NCBI GenBank assembly: GCA_900318015.1
Contig: ONJB01000004.1
Coordinates: 62,001-126,000, forward strand
Length of the DNA: 64,000 bases
Direction: 5' to 3'
From: an uncultured Bacteroidales bacterium
GTDB taxonomy: Bacteria; Bacteroidota; Bacteroidia; Bacteroidales; UBA932
Below, in pieces: positions 16,932 to 24,667 of the stretch; positions within the stretch are counted from its first letter, which is position 1; each line of letters opens with the position of its first letter. The notes under the pieces are model-generated. The model saw nothing but the letters and a program-made list of their open reading frames with translations. It searched no databases and was not told where the DNA came from. Position numbers and translations under genes: made by a program.

Positions 16932-18947
16932 ATGAAGTATAAGGGAAAACTGCTTATCTGCCTGTTCGCCGTGCTTTTGGGATCCCTTCAAGCGCGTGCG
17001 CAGTATGACAAGGATGTCTTCATGTTCCGGGGCCGTACCGCCCTGGCGGAAGGGCACCTGGCGGAAGCAGTGTCCCATTTCAACGTCCTCGCGCAGCTGG
17101 ACACGACCGACTACTGGACCTTTTTCTACCGGGGCATCGCCAAGTACAACCTGGGCGACATCCGCGGCGCCCGGACGGACTTCAACACCGCCGTCCGCCT
17201 GAATCCGGTCTTCACCTCCGGCTATCACTACCGGGCCATCACGGCCAGCCGTTTCGGGGATTACGAGGATGCCCTGAAGGACCTCGAGAAGGCGATTTCG
17301 CTCCGGCCCGGCTCGGCCGGCCTGTATTTCACCCGGGGCGTCACGTACTTCCTCAGCCAGCAGTTCGAGCCCGCCGTCAAGGATTTCGACAAATACATCC
17401 GCCAGGAGCCTCAGGACCCGTCGGCCTACCTGAACCGCGGCGCCTCCTACCTCTTCCTGGGCGACACCCTCAAGGCGGTGAACGACTACAACAAGGCCAT
17501 CAAGATCGACCGCTTCGAACCCGAGGGATACATCCGGCGCGGCCGCCTGCTCGCCGAGCAGGGCGACTACGAGGCCGCCATCAAGGACATGGACAAAGCC
17601 ATCGAACTGGACACCACCAACACCCTGGCCTACTTCAACCGCGCCATCCTGCACTCCGAGCAAAACCACCTGAACGAGGCGATGGCGGACCTCAACACCG
17701 TCCTCCGGCATGAACCCGGAAACGCCCTCACCCTGTACAACCGCAGCCTCATCTCGGCCCAGGTGGGCGATTTCGCGGCAGCCCTTTCGGACATGGACCG
17801 CGTCATCAACATCAACCCGAACAACGTGCTGGCCTACTTCAACCGGGCCGGCTTCTTCCTGGAGATGGAACGCTGGGACGACGCCCTCGCGGACTACAAC
17901 AAGGCCATCGAACTGTATCCGGACTTCGCCAAGGCCTATATGAACCGCGCGTATGCGGAGCTCCAGCTGGGCATGAACCGCGCCTCGCGGGAGGACTACA
18001 AGACCGGCCGGCGGAAGGTCGCGGAGTACCGCGCGAAGAACGCCTCCGGCGCCGCCGAGTTCGCGGACACCACCAAGAAATACAGCTCCCTGCTCACCCT
18101 GGACGCCGAATTCGCCAAGCATGACTTCGACGACGAGATGCTCCAGCACCGCGACGTGGACATTAACCTGAAGCCCCTGTACAAGTTCGTCCTCGCCTCT
18201 GGCCGGGACGATACGAACTATGCGCTTGAGCACCGGTATGAGAACCCGCTGCTGGACCGCTTCTACGCCGTCCTGCCGCTTCCGGTCACGATCACCGAAG
18301 ACGCCGCGAAGGTTCAGGGGCCGTCCCAGGAAACCCTGGACGGCATCCTGTACGGCGGTCCTACGGAAGGCGCCCCCCGGGAGTTCCTCCTGGCGCTCGC
18401 CGAACTGGACCAGAAGCAGTACAATGCGGCGCAGACGCATTACGACCGCGCCATCGCGGAGGAGAACGGCGGCGACCGCTACGACGCCTACTACAAAGCG
18501 TTCTACTACATGAACCGCGCGGTCCTGCGGGCGGAGATGATCGACTTCATCGCCTCCATCGAATCCAACGTCCAGACCCTCACCATGGACGACAAGGGCA
18601 ACACCCGCGCCCGCGTCCGCGAGCAGGTTACGAGCCATTACGATTATTCGGAGGCCCTCGCCGACATGGAGCAGGCGGCCGCCATCCAGCCGGCGATGCC
18701 GTACATCCAGTTCAACCTGGGCAACCTGTACTGCCTGTCCCAGCAGCTGGTGAACGCGATCGACAGTTATGGGAAGGCCATCGCCCTGTACCCGTACATG
18801 GGCGAAGCCTACTTCAACCGCGGGCTCGTCCTCATCTATCTGAAAGACAAGGAGAAAGGCTGCATCGACCTGTCCCGGGCCGGCGAACTCGGCATCGGCG
18901 ACGCCTACAACGTGATCTCCCGGTATTGCGAGGAGGAACGGAACTGA
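16932..18947 (+). CDS. Secreted tetratricopeptide-repeat protein
   Basis: The protein has 671 residues with a signal peptide ending near ARAQ. About eight consecutive TPR units run from residue 30 to 350. Typical hallmarks recur, such as YFNRA, ALADYNKAIELYP and AYMNRAYAEL. A low-similarity middle section follows (about 360-490), then a second TPR block (about 520-665). It probably scaffolds a periplasmic or surface complex; no partner is evident. Its stop overlaps the ATG of the WalJ-like gene by one base (TGATG). Confidence 0.88.
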   Translation: MKYKGKLLICLFAVLLGSLQARAQYDKDVFMFRGRTALAEGHLAEAVSHFNVLAQLDTTDYWTFFYRGIAKYNLGDIRGARTDFNTAVRLNPVFTSGYHYRAITASRFGDYEDALKDLEKAISLRPGSAGLYFTRGVTYFLSQQFEPAVKDFDKYIRQEPQDPSAYLNRGASYLFLGDTLKAVNDYNKAIKIDRFEPEGYIRRGRLLAEQGDYEAAIKDMDKAIELDTTNTLAYFNRAILHSEQNHLNEAMADLNTVLRHEPGNALTLYNRSLISAQVGDFAAALSDMDRVININPNNVLAYFNRAGFFLEMERWDDALADYNKAIELYPDFAKAYMNRAYAELQLGMNRASREDYKTGRRKVAEYRAKNASGAAEFADTTKKYSSLLTLDAEFAKHDFDDEMLQHRDVDINLKPLYKFVLASGRDDTNYALEHRYENPLLDRFYAVLPLPVTITEDAAKVQGPSQETLDGILYGGPTEGAPREFLLALAELDQKQYNAAQTHYDRAIAEENGGDRYDAYYKAFYYMNRAVLRAEMIDFIASIESNVQTLTMDDKGNTRARVREQVTSHYDYSEALADMEQAAAIQPAMPYIQFNLGNLYCLSQQLVNAIDSYGKAIALYPYMGEAYFNRGLVLIYLKDKEKGCIDLSRAGELGIGDAYNVISRYCEEERN

Positions 18948-19756
18948 TGCGCTTCCTGAGCTTTTCCAGCGGCAGCTGCGGCAACTGCTACCTGCTCCTG
19001 CATGAGGAGGAAGGCTGCGCCACCTCGGGCGTCCTCATCGACGCGGGCGTGAGCATCCGCCGGATGAAGAAGGTCCTCGAGAGCCAGTCGCTGGACCTGG
19101 ACTGCTTCCAGAGCGTCCTCGTCACGCACGACCACGGCGACCACATCCGCAACCTGGGATCCATCTGCAAGCGGCTTTCCAAGCCCGTCTATACGACCTC
19201 CATCCTGCAGGACGCCCTGGCCTGGCACCCCTTCACGCGGCTGGAAATCGGCGGCTGCCGCCGCGACCTCCTGCCGCGCGTATGGAACCCCGTGGCCGAA
19301 GGCATCGAGGTCCAGTTCTTCGAAGTCCCCCACGACGCCACGCAGACGGTGGGCTACGCCATCCGCTGCGAAGGGCGCCTGTTCGTCCTGATGACGGACC
19401 TCGGGCATGTGACCGACGAGGCCCTGCAATGGGCCCGCCAGGCCGACACCGTGGTGGTGGAATCCAACTTCGACGTGGACATGCTCCTCAGCGGCCACTA
19501 CCCGCATTACCTGAAAATGCGGATCTGCCAGGGGGCGGGGCATCTCTCTAACGATGCCTGCGGAGACGCCATCCGCCAGTTCATGCACCCGGGCCTGCGG
19601 AACCTCTTCCTCTGCCACCTCAGCGGCAACAACAACACCCCCCGCCTGGCCTACGACAACGCCCGCGCCGTCCTGGAGGACCTCGGCGTCGACCCCGGCA
19701 CCATCCATCTACGGGTGCTGGAGCGCGGCATCCCCTCTCCCCTGCTGCTGTTGTAG
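18947..19756 (+). CDS. walJ: MBL-fold metallo-hydrolase, YycJ/WalJ type
   Basis: The protein has 269 residues from the ATG overlapping the TPR stop. It starts MRFLSFSSGSCGNCYLL, the signature opening of YycJ/WalJ. It has LIDAGVSIRRMKK, the metal motif VTHDHGDH (about 64-71), MTDLGHV, VVESNFDVDML and the His in HLS. WalJ proteins are MBL-fold exonuclease-like proteins linked to cell-wall and DNA-replication coordination in Firmicutes; in Bacteroidetes the role is not established. The symbol reflects family, not proven function. Confidence 0.85.
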   Translation: MRFLSFSSGSCGNCYLLLHEEEGCATSGVLIDAGVSIRRMKKVLESQSLDLDCFQSVLVTHDHGDHIRNLGSICKRLSKPVYTTSILQDALAWHPFTRLEIGGCRRDLLPRVWNPVAEGIEVQFFEVPHDATQTVGYAIRCEGRLFVLMTDLGHVTDEALQWARQADTVVVESNFDVDMLLSGHYPHYLKMRICQGAGHLSNDACGDAIRQFMHPGLRNLFLCHLSGNNNTPRLAYDNARAVLEDLGVDPGTIHLRVLERGIPSPLLLL

Positions 19757-19765
19757 GTTGCTTTC

Positions 19766-20518
19766 CTAAACCATTTCCAGAATCCTCCGCGCCACTTCTT
19801 CCGGATAGTCCACGAGCAGCTGCCCGTGGTTCATTTTGGGGAAGACTTCGATGTGGGCCGACGGGCAGATCGTTTGCAGATGCTTTGCCTGGGGCCGGGC
19901 CACGAACGCTTCGAGCGTGCCGTGCCAGAAATGGATATCGGGGCCGGATATGGACTCCAGCTTGTTGGTATAGACCGACTTGTACCCGTCCAGGACGGCC
20001 CGGCCGCCCCCGAAGGGATACACTTTCCGGCATTCGTCCAGCAGGACGTCGAAATAGTGCGAATGGAATACCCGCCGCCAGAATCCCGACCAGTGGTAAC
20101 AAGTCCATACGTTCGCGCACTGATAGTATCGGAGCGGGCCTTCCAGCCACCTGGGAAGCGGCAGCAAAGGCGCCGCATCCAGGATGGCATGGTCGATGAC
20201 GACTTCGTCCCGCTCCAGCACGCGGGAGAGGATCTTCCCGCCCAGGGACAAGCCATAGGCGCAGTCCAGGCGGCCTCCCCGGCACTCCTTGACATACGCA
20301 ATCACCTGCGCAGCCTGGTCGTCGATGGAAGTGAATCGCGTGAAGGTTCCCAGCGTAAAGCCATCGACCTGCACGGCGATGATGCGGAACCGCTCCTCCA
20401 GCAGACCGATCAGCGGGAGAAAAATCTCATACGACACCCCCAACCCCGGGATGAGCAGCAAAGAAGGCGCGCCCTCCTTTCCGAATTCCTTGAAATCCAT
20501 AACGTCAAAGATAGCCAT
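19766..20518 (-). CDS. Alpha/beta hydrolase
   Basis: The protein has 250 residues. The oxyanion-side motif LLIPGLGVSYEIF lies near residue 21, the nucleophile elbow GLSLGG near 90, and a C-terminal catalytic His in MNHGQLLVDYPEEVA. The substrate is unknown. The start is uncertain. The ATG at 20518 gives MAIFDVMDF, but the bases coding Ile-Phe are a perfect TATCTTTG promoter element (20507-20514). If that promoter is used, translation must begin at the ATG at 20500 (MDFKEFG), on an essentially leaderless mRNA. The shorter start also fits the family better. Confidence 0.82.
   Translation of the reverse strand: MAIFDVMDFKEFGKEGAPSLLLIPGLGVSYEIFLPLIGLLEERFRIIAVQVDGFTLGTFTRFTSIDDQAAQVIAYVKECRGGRLDCAYGLSLGGKILSRVLERDEVVIDHAILDAAPLLPLPRWLEGPLRYYQCANVWTCYHWSGFWRRVFHSHYFDVLLDECRKVYPFGGGRAVLDGYKSVYTNKLESISGPDIHFWHGTLEAFVARPQAKHLQTICPSAHIEVFPKMNHGQLLVDYPEEVARRILEMV
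20507..20514 (-). promoter_or_regulatory. TAnnTTTG element (TATCTTTG) overlapping the hydrolase 5' end
   Basis: Full match, 6 nt before the internal ATG at 20500. It either drives a leaderless transcript or is coincidental coding sequence. Confidence 0.45.
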
Positions 20519-20578
20519 TCATGGCCGAATTGTCAAATGACGCCCCTGGGGGCAGCCGCGACAGCGGCGGGGGTGAAG

Positions 20579-20668
20579 GGTTCAAGTCCAGCGACCGAAG
20601 GTCGGGAGTCATCCAGACACGAAAAAAGCCCGGGCCGGAACGGCTCGGACTTTCGTGTCTGGATGACT
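20579..20668. repeat. Inverted duplication of the tRNA-Pro 3' end around a terminator
   Basis: An 18-bp perfect inverted repeat (20607-20624 and 20651-20668) copies the tRNA acceptor end and its trailer (TCATCCAGACACGAAA). A further 13 bp at 20579-20591 (GGTTCAAGTCCAG) copy the T-arm at 20667-20679. Between the two copied segments lies a 17-bp insert (20592-20608) that itself forms a small hairpin, CGACC-GAA-GGTCG. The centre of the inverted repeat is the tRNA terminator. It looks like a tRNA remnant in opposite orientation or a foldback duplication. The rest of the 298-bp spacer (20519-20816) holds only the tRNA. Confidence 0.75.
20622..20653 (-). terminator. Intrinsic terminator after tRNA-Pro
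   Basis: On the minus strand AAAGTCCGAGCC pairs with GGCCCGGGCTTT (two G-U pairs) across a 5-nt loop, followed by T residues. It begins 5 nt past the tRNA 3' end. Confidence 0.75.
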
Positions 20669-20730
20669 GGACTTGAACCAGCGACCTCCTGGTCCCTAAC
20701 CAGGTGCGCTACCAACTGCGCTACATCCAG
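20658..20730 (-). tRNA. tRNA-Pro, anticodon AGG
   Basis: This is a complete 73-nt cloverleaf on the minus strand. The acceptor stem is CTGGATG/CATCCAG with discriminator A, the D-stem GCGC/GCGC, the anticodon stem CCTGG/CCAGG with loop TTAGGGA, the variable loop 5 nt, and the T-arm GCTGG-TTCAAGT-CCAGT. The loop places AGG at positions 34-36 with G37. The C1-G72 pair with A73 is the proline identity pattern. CCA is not encoded, as usual in this phylum. A34 is unusual for bacterial proline tRNA, where GGG, TGG or CGG are the common forms. Confidence 0.9.
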
Positions 20731-20816
20731 AGGTCCTTTTTTCAAAGGGATTGCAAATATCGGTATTCTATTCCGAAAAAACAAGAGGATGGCCACTTAT
20801 TTTTCGGGAGAAGGCC

Positions 20817-21707
20817 TCACAGCGATTCGGCGGGAGGCGTCGAAAGGGCTTCCTGTCGGGCCTTCAGGGCGGCCTTGAGGGCGGAGGAGGCCTTCAGGCG
20901 GCGGATGGGGCCGTTCACGCAGGCGAAGGAGTTCAGGTCCTCTTTCAGTTCGTCCGGGGTGAAGCTGGGATACAGGCGGGCGAGTTCCCCGGCAAACAGG
21001 GCGAGGCGGTCGCTCACGCCCAGCGGGTACTCCTCGCCGAAATAGCGCTCGGACCAGCGGTAAAAAGCGAGGCGGGCGCGGACTTCCTTCTCCACCACGG
21101 ACGGGTCGGTGGAGGGAGCGGGGGCGGTGTAGCCGATGCGCTCGCGGCGGGCGGTGCGGACGCCGGTCTTCTTCGCGGCCGCGAGGAGGAGGGCATGGGC
21201 CATGCCGGCGGCCTCGGAATCGGCCTCGAAGGCCTCCCGGAGGGCCTTGGCCCTGAAAACGAAAGAGGAGATGGGGGCGGCGTAACCGTCCACAAAGATG
21301 TTCGTAAAGATGCGGTCCGGACGGGTTTTCAGGCCCCATTTCTTGTTCGGTTCGGCCAGGTTCCAATGGAAGACGTCATAGGCGTCATGGTCGTCGATGC
21401 AGCGGCTCATGCGCTTGACACTGATGGCATTGAAGTCCACGCCCGGGGTCAGGAAACAAACCCATTCCGCCTCGGGGACGGCGTCCAGGCAGCATTTCCA
21501 CAGGGGCTGTCCGGCGAGGTCCACCGTCACCGCGGAAAGCGGGAAGCTGGCCTCGAAATCCGACTCGACGGCGCGGACGGACTCGGAACCGGCCAGGTCC
21601 ACGATGACGGCGTGGAGGCCGGCGTCTTTCTGGAAGGCAAGCATGGATAGGGTCCGGTGGAGGGTGTCCAAGTTCCGGGCGGGAATGACGAAGGTGATCT
21701 CGGCCAT
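20817..21707 (-). CDS. Glycosyltransferase family 2-like protein
   Basis: The protein has 296 residues. It opens with EITFVIPARNLDTLHRTLSML, the GT-A start, and continues with VIVDLAGSESV and EAEWVCFLTPGVDFN. That last segment corresponds to the place of the GT2 DxD-type motif, but reads TPGVDF. The C-terminal half is predicted helical and ends EALSTPPAESL. The donor and acceptor are unknown. It is a single gene with its own promoter, divergent from the msbA-like gene. Confidence 0.75.
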   Translation of the reverse strand: MAEITFVIPARNLDTLHRTLSMLAFQKDAGLHAVIVDLAGSESVRAVESDFEASFPLSAVTVDLAGQPLWKCCLDAVPEAEWVCFLTPGVDFNAISVKRMSRCIDDHDAYDVFHWNLAEPNKKWGLKTRPDRIFTNIFVDGYAAPISSFVFRAKALREAFEADSEAAGMAHALLLAAAKKTGVRTARRERIGYTAPAPSTDPSVVEKEVRARLAFYRWSERYFGEEYPLGVSDRLALFAGELARLYPSFTPDELKEDLNSFACVNGPIRRLKASSALKAALKARQEALSTPPAESL

Positions 21708-21728
21708 AAGCGTGTGGTTTTATCCTTG

Positions 21729-21736
21729 CAAAGATA
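21729..21736 (-). promoter_or_regulatory. TAnnTTTG promoter element (TATCTTTG) for the glycosyltransferase gene
   Basis: Full match, 21 nt from the ATG at 21707. It is back to back with the plus-strand element at 21749. Confidence 0.75.
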
Positions 21737-21748
21737 GCGAAAATGCTT

Positions 21749-21756
21749 TATTTTTG
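21749..21756 (+). promoter_or_regulatory. TAnnTTTG promoter element (TATTTTTG) for the msbA-like operon
   Basis: Full match, 29 nt before the ATG at 21786. Confidence 0.75.
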
Positions 21757-21785
21757 TATGTTAAATTCCCTAACGCGCACGCCGC

Positions 21786-23255
21786 ATGCACGACTTTTTC
21801 AAGATGATGAGACAGTACGCCTCCCCGTACAAGGGCTACCTGGCCGGGGCGGTGGTCCTGAACATGCTGTCCGCCATCTTCAACATCTTTTCCTTCGCCG
21901 TGATCGTCCCGCTGCTGAACATCCTGTTCAAGGTGGACACGGTGGAGTACGCCTTCATCCCCTGGGGAACGGAAGGCATGAAATTCAAGGACATCCTCGT
22001 CAACAACGCCTACTGGCTCGTTTCCGACTTCTCCGCGGCCCATGGCGCCGTGACGGCGCTCCTCCTGCTGTGCGCGGTGATGATCTTCTTCACGGCCCTC
22101 AAGACCTCCTGCTACTTCGGGTCCGCGGCCGTGATGATCCCCATCCGCACCGGCATCGTCAAGGACATCCGGAACCGCATCTACAACAAGATCCTCGCCC
22201 TCCCCATCGGCTTTTTCTCCCAGGAACGCAAGGGCGACATCATCGCCCGGATGAGCGGTGACGTGAACGAGGTGGAGAACTCCATCACCGCCTCCATCGA
22301 GATGCTCATCAAGGACCCGATCCTGATCCTGTTTTATTTCGGCATCCTCATTTTCCTGAGCCCGGAGATGATGCTGGTCATGTTCACCTTCGTCCCGGCC
22401 TTCGTCTGGATCATGGGCGTGATCGGCAAGCAGCTCAAGCGGCAGTCCCTCGAGGCCCAGACGCTCTGGAGCGACACGATGTCCCAGGTCGAAGAGACCC
22501 TCGGCGGCCTCCGCATCGTCAAGGCCTTCAACGCCGAGAAGAAGATGTCCGCCCGCTTCGACTCCGTCACCGACCGGATGCGGCGGAAAGTGAACCGGGT
22601 GAACACCCGGCAGGCCTCGGCCCATCCCGTGAGCGAATTCCTCGGCACGGTGATGATCATGGCGGTCCTCGCCTTCGGCGGCTACCTGATCATCCGGGGG
22701 AAGGGCCTCTTCGGCGGCACCTTCATGGACGCCTCCCAGTTCATCTTCTTCATGATCATCCTGTACTCCGTGATTGAGCCCATCAAGGAACTCTCCCGCG
22801 CCACCTACGGCATCCCGAAGGGCCTCGCGTCCATGGAGCGCATCAACCGCATCCTGGAGGCCGAGAACCCCATCACCGAGAAAGAGAATCCGCTGGAAAT
22901 CAAGGAGTTCAAGGACAAGATCGCCTTCGAGGGCGTCACCTTCTCCTACGAGAGCGGCCGGCAGATCCTGAAGGGCGTGAACCTCGAGATCCCCCGCGGC
23001 AAGATGGTCGCCATCGTGGGCGAATCCGGGGCCGGGAAATCCACGCTCGTGGACCTCATCCCCCGCTTCTACGATGCCGACGGGGGCCGCATCACCATCG
23101 ACGGAAAGGATGTCAAGGACCTGAGGATCAAGGACCTCCGCGCCCTGATGGGCAATGTGAACCAGGACCCGATCCTGTTCAACGACACCATCTTCAACAA
23201 CATCGCCTTCGGCGTGGAAGGTCGTCGCCGCCGCGAAGATCGCCAATGCCCATGA
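21786..23255 (+). CDS. msbA: MsbA-like ABC exporter, N-terminal part (frameshifted)
   Basis: This piece has 489 residues. It contains six transmembrane helices (about 20-330) and the start of the nucleotide-binding domain with Walker [10 protein letters not shown] (about 412-420) and the Q-loop NVNQDPILF. After NIAFGVE the frame is lost and ends in unrelated residues at 23255. The rest of the domain continues in another frame (see 23263-23619). Family members have 5-6 extra residues here (such as DATEEE), so about 17 nt, or possibly 2 nt, are missing near 23219. MsbA flips lipid A-core or other lipids across the inner membrane. Split this way it would lack the signature motif and Walker B. 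Confidence 0.88.
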   Translation: MHDFFKMMRQYASPYKGYLAGAVVLNMLSAIFNIFSFAVIVPLLNILFKVDTVEYAFIPWGTEGMKFKDILVNNAYWLVSDFSAAHGAVTALLLLCAVMIFFTALKTSCYFGSAAVMIPIRTGIVKDIRNRIYNKILALPIGFFSQERKGDIIARMSGDVNEVENSITASIEMLIKDPILILFYFGILIFLSPEMMLVMFTFVPAFVWIMGVIGKQLKRQSLEAQTLWSDTMSQVEETLGGLRIVKAFNAEKKMSARFDSVTDRMRRKVNRVNTRQASAHPVSEFLGTVMIMAVLAFGGYLIIRGKGLFGGTFMDASQFIFFMIILYSVIEPIKELSRATYGIPKGLASMERINRILEAENPITEKENPLEIKEFKDKIAFEGVTFSYESGRQILKGVNLEIPRGKMVAIVGESGAGKSTLVDLIPRFYDADGGRITIDGKDVKDLRIKDLRALMGNVNQDPILFNDTIFNNIAFGVEGRRRREDRQCP

Positions 23256-23262
23256 CTTCATC

Positions 23263-23619
23263 ATGGAGAAGCCCGAAGGCTACGACACGAACATCGGCGA
23301 CCGCGGGACCAAGCTCTCCGGCGGCCAGCGCCAGCGCCTGTCGATCGCCCGCGCCATCCTCAAGAACCCGCCCATCCTGATCCTGGACGAGGCCACCGCC
23401 TCGCTGGACACCGAATCCGAACGCATCGTGCAGGACGCCCTGGACCGCCTCATGTCCAGCCGCACCACCATCGCCATCGCGCACCGCCTGTCCACCATCA
23501 AGAACGCCGACGAGATCATCGTCATGCACGAGGGACAGGTCGTCGAGCGCGGCCGGCACGAGGAGCTCATCGCCCTGGACGGTTATTACAAGAAACTCAA
23601 CGACATGCAAGCCCTATGA
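23263..23619 (+). CDS. MsbA-like ABC exporter, C-terminal part of the nucleotide-binding domain
   Basis: The frame is really open from about 23220 ([14 protein letters not shown]); the ATG at 23263 is only the first Met. It carries the ABC signature [13 protein letters not shown], Walker [13 protein letters not shown] and the H-loop IAIAHRLS. It is not an independent gene but the continuation of the exporter that starts at 21786. It overlaps the next gene by ATGA, so the operon reads on. Either the genome has a genuine frameshift or the assembly lost a few bases. Confidence 0.85.
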   Translation: MEKPEGYDTNIGDRGTKLSGGQRQRLSIARAILKNPPILILDEATASLDTESERIVQDALDRLMSSRTTIAIAHRLSTIKNADEIIVMHEGQVVERGRHEELIALDGYYKKLNDMQAL

Positions 23620-24272
23620 GACAGATACAAGTTCCCTTCATCGCCGATTTCGAAGAAGTCGACCTGGACACCGCCCTCGAACTCGAAGGCGCCCGGTTCC
23701 AGGTGGACCAGGTCAACTGGCCCGCTACATTCCCTTACGCGCCCCTGTGCGCCGGCCGCATCGCCCGCACCGAGGATGCGCTCGTCGTGGACTTCCGCGT
23801 GAGCGGACTGGACCTCCGCGCCCTGAACACGGAGGACAACGGCTCCCAGTGGGAGGACAGCTGCGTGGAGGTCTTCATCGAGAATCCCGACGGAAGCGAA
23901 TACTACAACTTCGAGATCAACCCCATCGGCAAGATCCTGGCGGCGAAAGGTCCGGGCCGCGCCGACCGCGTGAAGCGCCCGGCCGAAGAGATGGAGGAAA
24001 TCCTCCGCATCGCCCGGTTCGAAGGGCCGCAGGAGTACGCCGGCGGCATCTGGGACTGGCGCGTGACGGTGCTGATCCCGTTCGAACTTGTGGGCGTGGA
24101 CCCGGAAAACCTTCCGGAGAAACTGCGTGCGAATTTCTACAAGTGCGGTGACAAGACCGCCCATCCCCATTTCCTGAGCTGGAATCCGGTCGGAACCCCC
24201 GCCCCGGATTTCCACCGCCCGGACTTCTTCGGCGAACTGATCCTCGGGGTTGGTGAGCCTGTCGAACCATGA
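23616..24272 (+). CDS. CBM9-like carbohydrate-binding protein
   Basis: The protein has 218 residues and no signal peptide. [28 protein letters not shown] is the core of the CBM9-like/DOMON-type family found in Bacteroidetes (the aromatic and Asn/Glu residues line the sugar site in CBM9). These proteins occur alone or attached to xylanases; a lone cytoplasmic form has no settled role. The last residues (GVGEPVEP) and the stop are encoded by a palindromic repeat element, so the natural C-terminus may once have been different. Both ends overlap neighbours. Confidence 0.8.
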   Translation: MRQIQVPFIADFEEVDLDTALELEGARFQVDQVNWPATFPYAPLCAGRIARTEDALVVDFRVSGLDLRALNTEDNGSQWEDSCVEVFIENPDGSEYYNFEINPIGKILAAKGPGRADRVKRPAEEMEEILRIARFEGPQEYAGGIWDWRVTVLIPFELVGVDPENLPEKLRANFYKCGDKTAHPHFLSWNPVGTPAPDFHRPDFFGELILGVGEPVEP

Positions 24273-24273
24273 C
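24248..24273 (+). repeat. REP-like palindromic element at the CBM9/vanZ junction
   Basis: A 26-bp element beginning GGTT and ending GAACCATGAC, with centre GGTGAGCCTGTC. The sequence GGTGAGCCTGTCGAACC is, to my knowledge, a scattered palindrome family in many bacterial genomes. Here it supplies the TGA stop of one gene and the ATG of the next. It shares the ATGAC tail with the two palindromes inside capF. Confidence 0.6.
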
Positions 24274-24667
24274 CCGCCGGCAGCTCATCCGGGCCCGGAT
24301 CCTGTTCGCGGTCTATCTCGCCGCCGTAGCTTTCCTGTGCTTCGGCCAGTTCTCCAGCTCGCAGGACGTGCCGACGGACCTGTGGGGCATCCCCACCGAC
24401 AAGGTCGTCCACTTCCTGATGTTCTTTCCTTTCCCGCTCCTCGCCTGTCTCGCCTTCGGCGGCTACCGGGGAAAACCCGGGCAGGCGGTTCTGAAGACTG
24501 TCCTCGCCTTCCTCGCCGGCTGCGCTTTCGCCGCCGGAACCGAGTGGGTCCAGACCCGGCTCCCCTACCGGTCGGGTGACCCGGTCGATTTCCAGGCGGA
24601 CGCCCTCGCCCTCCTCCTCAGTTCGGTCATCGTCCTCCTCCTTGTCCTCGTCAAGCATAGAAAATGA
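24269..24667 (+). CDS. VanZ-like family membrane protein
   Basis: The protein has 132 residues with four predicted transmembrane helices. The family landmarks are DKVVHFLMFFPFPLLACLAF near residue 46, GTEWVQ (the conserved Glu-Gln pair) and DPVDFQADALALLL near the C-terminus. VanZ relatives are linked to teicoplanin resistance in enterococci; the role in Gram-negatives is unknown. Both start and stop overlap adjacent genes (ATGA), so translation is coupled. Confidence 0.88.
   Translation: MTRRQLIRARILFAVYLAAVAFLCFGQFSSSQDVPTDLWGIPTDKVVHFLMFFPFPLLACLAFGGYRGKPGQAVLKTVLAFLAGCAFAAGTEWVQTRLPYRSGDPVDFQADALALLLSSVIVLLLVLVKHRK

Noticed and set aside
20592..20608. Attachment-site (att) core inside the tRNA duplicate
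   Set aside because: No integrase or second direct tRNA-end copy is found in the window; the copy is inverted, which att sites are not.
23200..23265. Programmed ribosomal frameshift in the ABC exporter (and in mtaB)
   Set aside because: No slippery heptamer or following pseudoknot is visible, and conserved residues are missing at the break, which points to deletion.
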